Assembly: GCA_016785225.1 (NCBI GenBank)
Contig: JAFBJZ010000605.1
Location: 310,001-374,000, forward strand
Source of the DNA: Psettodes erumei
Lineage: Eukaryota; Chordata; Actinopteri; Pleuronectiformes; Psettodidae
DNA length: 64,000 bases
Direction: 5' to 3'
Of the stretch, positions 60,960 to 64,000 are shown piece by piece. Below the pieces are notes generated by a model that saw nothing but the letters and a program-made list of their open reading frames with translations, made no database searches and was not told the DNA's origin. A program made the position numbers and the translations under genes. The first letter of the stretch is position 1. Every line of letters begins with the position of its first letter.

Positions 60960-63212
60960 TATATACATATATATATATATACTAATTGTGATAAATTACA
61001 CCTTATAAGTTTAATTAAATTTTGTCAAATTCTTCAATACATATATTTTATGACTCTGGACAGACATCTGCATGATTTAAACTGCAACTTGACTGGTTGC
61101 TGGAGGCATACAGCTGCTGTGTAGTGGTTTCATTTTCTTTCTGTACTTTTTCTTCTCTTCTGTTTCTTAACAACAGGTTCTAGAATAAACAAGGACTTTA
61201 AATAACAGCCAGCATTTTCACTACACTGTCTCTTCATGATATTTTTTTTTGTCTTCTCTCCATCTCTGAGAACCTGATGTTAGCAATAATCTCTGTCTAA
61301 TGTCTCCAACGTGTCTGAAACCACGCAACATTCAGCCTGGGCTCACTCCACACATCAGTTTCTGATGCCAAAGGGATGAAATGAAATGGTTTGTCTCACT
61401 GTTTGTTTAATTTCTTCTCATCTTGTGTAGACATAGGTAGACATTGCCACTGATGAGGAGCTTTGCACAGATGGCAAGTGCTCCTTTCCATATGTACCTC
61501 TATTACCTTGGTCCTGTGTGGAATTCTTGCAGTTTGCTGGCCGTATGCTGCTTCCTCTTCAAGCTCACACACCCACACATCTACACACAGGATGTATTTT
61601 GTGTTGGCTTGGAGCCTGGTACTGTTTGTGAGGGAAGGGAGGAATGGAAAACATTGTCTCTTCTGTAGGATCACGAATTATGATGTTATATGAGGGTAAC
61701 AAGCATTGAAACTCAATCACTAGAAATCCCTCCTCTTTGGATCAACACATTTTTCATTTGTCTAAGATGTGTCTCTTTGATTTCATCATTTTATGAAGCT
61801 GGTTTGGGTGCTCTCAAATACGTTATCCTCCTTTGTCTGGGGAACTTATCAGTGAGACTTGTTAATTTTGCTTGCTTTTTAAAAAGCTGCCAAAAGGATG
61901 TTTAACACACACAGACAGTGTAACTGCCGATGATCTTATCCAGAGTGAAACGACAGAGTTGCTGCTGTTGCCCTGTACATGCGTGCAAGAGCATCTATCA
62001 TGTCAGTGGGTCTACATGTTCCAATTCTGTATATATCATCAAAAAAGAAAATGAGAGAACTTAGTTTTGGTCTTCCCATGGCCGTCAGAAGATCCAGATG
62101 ATGCAACTTCCTGTTGAACATCCTTCTGGATGAAATTTTTCAGGGGTGGGGGTGGGGGGGTGGCTGTGTGGAACCATATATGCAATATGGCATCACACAA
62201 CAATGCAAAAATGAAATTTCTTAAGGATTTTAATCATTATATTTCATGACATTGTGTAGTGTTAGAGGGTGGGAGAGAGGTGCTCTAGGTAATTCTTATT
62301 AATTCATATATCTTAAATTAGCAATTAGATCAATATGCAGGACACAATAATATCATAATGAAATTATTTTACAGTTAATTTTCATGCATATTTGTAAATA
62401 AAATATCCTGGGAACAGAAATGACACTCATTTCAAATCCAACATACCTGCCACAGATTACATGGACTGCAGTTTGGATTCAGACTGGGCAGGAGAACTGT
62501 GGCAGTCAGAGACTTATACGCTTTGGGATCATTTGTATAAATGTTATGAGGGACAAGGCAGTGTCTGTTATGTGGTTCTTCTCTGACACATTTTTATGTC
62601 CAGGACTTCCTTTCTAACATAGTGTTTTATAAGCCATCTAGATGTTCACGGAGACACACAAAGTGCACTTGCAGCTGTATTACAATGACAAAGTTATCAA
62701 TTTACAGCTCACACATGAGTAAAATAACCATTCCATGTTGTGTTTACCATAGTTTTTTCATTTGAGTGACTTGACCATCATAAATGCTGATGACTGGAAA
62801 CTCTCCAGTATGATGCTTTGCTGACAAGGGCTGAGCACAAAAACTGCAGTACACAACTGTTCCATCAGCACTTTCCTCTGGCCACTCCATTTAAAGGACT
62901 TTGGTTCCTACACAGCTATGATCTACGTTTAGTATAAAAATATTATACATGATGAACTGTTAAAATTCAGGGCTTTGCTGAATCATGATTTGTATCAGCA
63001 GAGTGGGGTTGTCAAGAACAAGAGCAATGTAGGATATGAATTTTCCCAGGCCCAGGACACGACAAAAAAATCACATAGATTGTGCCATTATCTTTTCAAG
63101 CAAACGCCAAAGGTTTCTGTTGAAATGTCAAGAATCTTGTAAAATGTGATCATAGTTCCTTGGTGAGCCTTGGTACAGCTTTCACTTCTGACCTGTATTC
63201 TGTGATTTCCAG
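60960..63212. other. 3' part of the intron before the QTDD exon
   Basis: No recognised feature except an AT tract at the left edge and a G-rich run near 62145-62165. A pyrimidine stretch leads into the acceptor at 63212. Confidence 0.6.
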
Positions 63213-63359
63213 CAGACAGATGATGCCGCTCAGACGGACAGTCAGCCACCAACACAGACTGTATCTGAAAGCACAGACAGCAAGGCCCAACCCAAGAGAC
63301 TTCATGTCTCCAACATCCCCTTCAGGTTCAGAGACCCAGATCTCAGGCAAATGTTCGGC
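63213..63359 (+). CDS. rbfox1: rbfox1-type exon: linker and start of the RRM
   Basis: 147-bp exon (49 codons, phase 0) bounded by TTTCCAG and GTAAGT. It begins QTDDAAQTDSQPPTQ, continues through a Ser/Thr/Lys-rich linker, and ends with the first part of the RNA recognition motif: KRLHVSNIPFRFRDPDLRQMFG. LHVSNI is the RNP2 motif on beta strand 1, and the following residues form helix 1. These residues are nearly invariant across RBFOX paralogues, so they establish the family but not the paralogue; the linker favours RBFOX1. It follows the previous exon after a 4.2-kb intron and precedes the next exon by 178 bp. No stop or frameshift is present. Confidence 0.96.
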
Positions 63360-63537
63360 GTAAGTACAACAATATTTGACATTCATGCACAAATTTAAGA
63401 CTATCATCATCACTCATTTACAGAACAAAAAAGAGAAGTAAACACATTTTCTATTTCCTGCTGAACTGATGACAAAAAAAACAGAGATTTGAAAATGAAT
63501 TACCCAGCACTTCTCATTTTTGCTTGTTTCTTTACAG

Positions 63538-63591
63538 CAATTTGGCAAAATCTTAGATGTGGAAATCATCTTCAATGAGCGTGGTTCCAAG
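63538..63591 (+). CDS. rbfox1: rbfox1-type exon: middle of the RRM (54 bp)
   Basis: 54-bp exon (18 codons, phase 0) with acceptor CTTTACAG and donor GTACAT. It encodes QFGKILDVEIIFNERGSK, which completes helix 1 and supplies beta strand 2 and the adjoining loop of the RRM. The 54-bp size and exact residues match the conserved RBFOX exon. The next exon, expected to begin GFGFVTF (RNP1), lies past the right edge. The coding sequence is therefore truncated by the window, not by mutation. Confidence 0.96.
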
Positions 63592-64000
63592 GTACATGGT
63601 GGTTGGGGTTTTTTTGTTGATTTTTTTGTTGTTTTTTGCAGTAAGTGATCAAGCACATTTAACACATTTAAATTCAATTTTTTTTGTTCTGCTTATTTGT
63701 GCTCATTTAAGGCCTGTTTCATTTAAATAAAGTGGGGACACTGGATTCAATACAAATAATAAATTATGCCTTGTTCATCACTGCATCAACAAAATGAATT
63801 AGATCTTTCTCAGTGTAAATTCTCCAGGTGTCCCAGTCTTGGGATCTTTGGATTTTGCATGGTGAACTCATAAGTCCCAATTCACAAAAGCAGGGGCACA
63901 GTAAGCTCAGCGGCATTTAAATACAGCTGCAAAGTATACCCAGCATTACTGTTGTACAGCATACTTGAATTAGAATGCCAGCTCCTATCATAACCAACTT
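63592..64000 (+). other. 5' part of the intron preceding the RNP1 exon, cut by the window edge
   Basis: Begins with the GTACAT donor and contains T-rich stretches at 63608-63640. A TGCATG motif lies at 63856-63861, about 265 nt after the donor. The acceptor and the next exon (expected GFGFVTF) are outside the window. Confidence 0.8.

Larger units (their letters stand above)
58977..63212 (+). other. rbfox1-type intron between the TVTGTAT and QTDD exons
   Basis: Bounded by GTAAGG and TTTCCAG. It contains a degenerate 34-bp tandem repeat (about 59.2-59.57 kb), a dispersed teleost repeat (60.65-60.95 kb) and a short AT microsatellite at 60958-60980. Otherwise it is unremarkable AT-rich sequence, with no exon-like open frame having conserved content. 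Confidence 0.85.

Overview
The window looks like about 64 kb of teleost fish genomic DNA. It is AT-rich and CpG-poor, packed with long TG/CA dinucleotide microsatellites, and carries interspersed repeats of kinds found across ray-finned fish: Tc1-like transposons, an L1-type LINE, an L2-type LINE and several short dispersed families. No bacterial-style genes, CRISPR arrays, rRNA or tRNA genes were recognised.

Only one protein-coding gene is firmly supported: an rbfox1-type RNA-binding splicing regulator on the + strand. Three consecutive coding exons lie near the right edge (58683-58976, 63213-63359 and 63538-63591). All are in phase 0, have canonical AG/GT borders, and encode the N-terminal region and first half of the single RRM. 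The rest of the gene lies beyond the right edge. Wording such as TVTGTAT followed by QTDDAA, and SAQFAPP, favours RBFOX1 over RBFOX2 or RBFOX3. This comes from remembered family sequences, not a search.

Upstream, 2159-2254 is a plausible alternative first coding exon. It has a good Kozak context, 32 codons, a CAG|GTGAGT donor and phase 0, and sits in a CpG-bearing promoter-like segment. Two shorter ATG-to-donor candidates in the same phase lie at 15566-15577 (MDNS) and 54316-54327 (MVEQ). Many alternative 5' exons over huge introns are typical of this gene family, so most of 2.3-58.7 kb is best read as rbfox1 intron.

Within that intron are two Tc1-like elements in opposite orientation (36061-37625 + and 51858-53353 -). 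They share three inactivating lesions; the second also lacks the segment with the first catalytic Asp. There is a 5'-truncated L1 fragment with a GC-rich 3' region (34.5-35.7 kb, -), an internally deleted L2-like element (23.76-25.06 kb, -), a 638-bp terminal-inverted-repeat element (44737-45374), and degenerate dispersed repeats. TG tracts on the + strand (UG in the rbfox1 transcript) outnumber CA tracts roughly two to one by eye.

I did not find a previously undescribed multi-gene system. The best leads are the candidate alternative 5' exons, a cluster of four TGCATG (Rbfox-binding) motifs around the MVEQ candidate, and the shared-lesion Tc1 pair.
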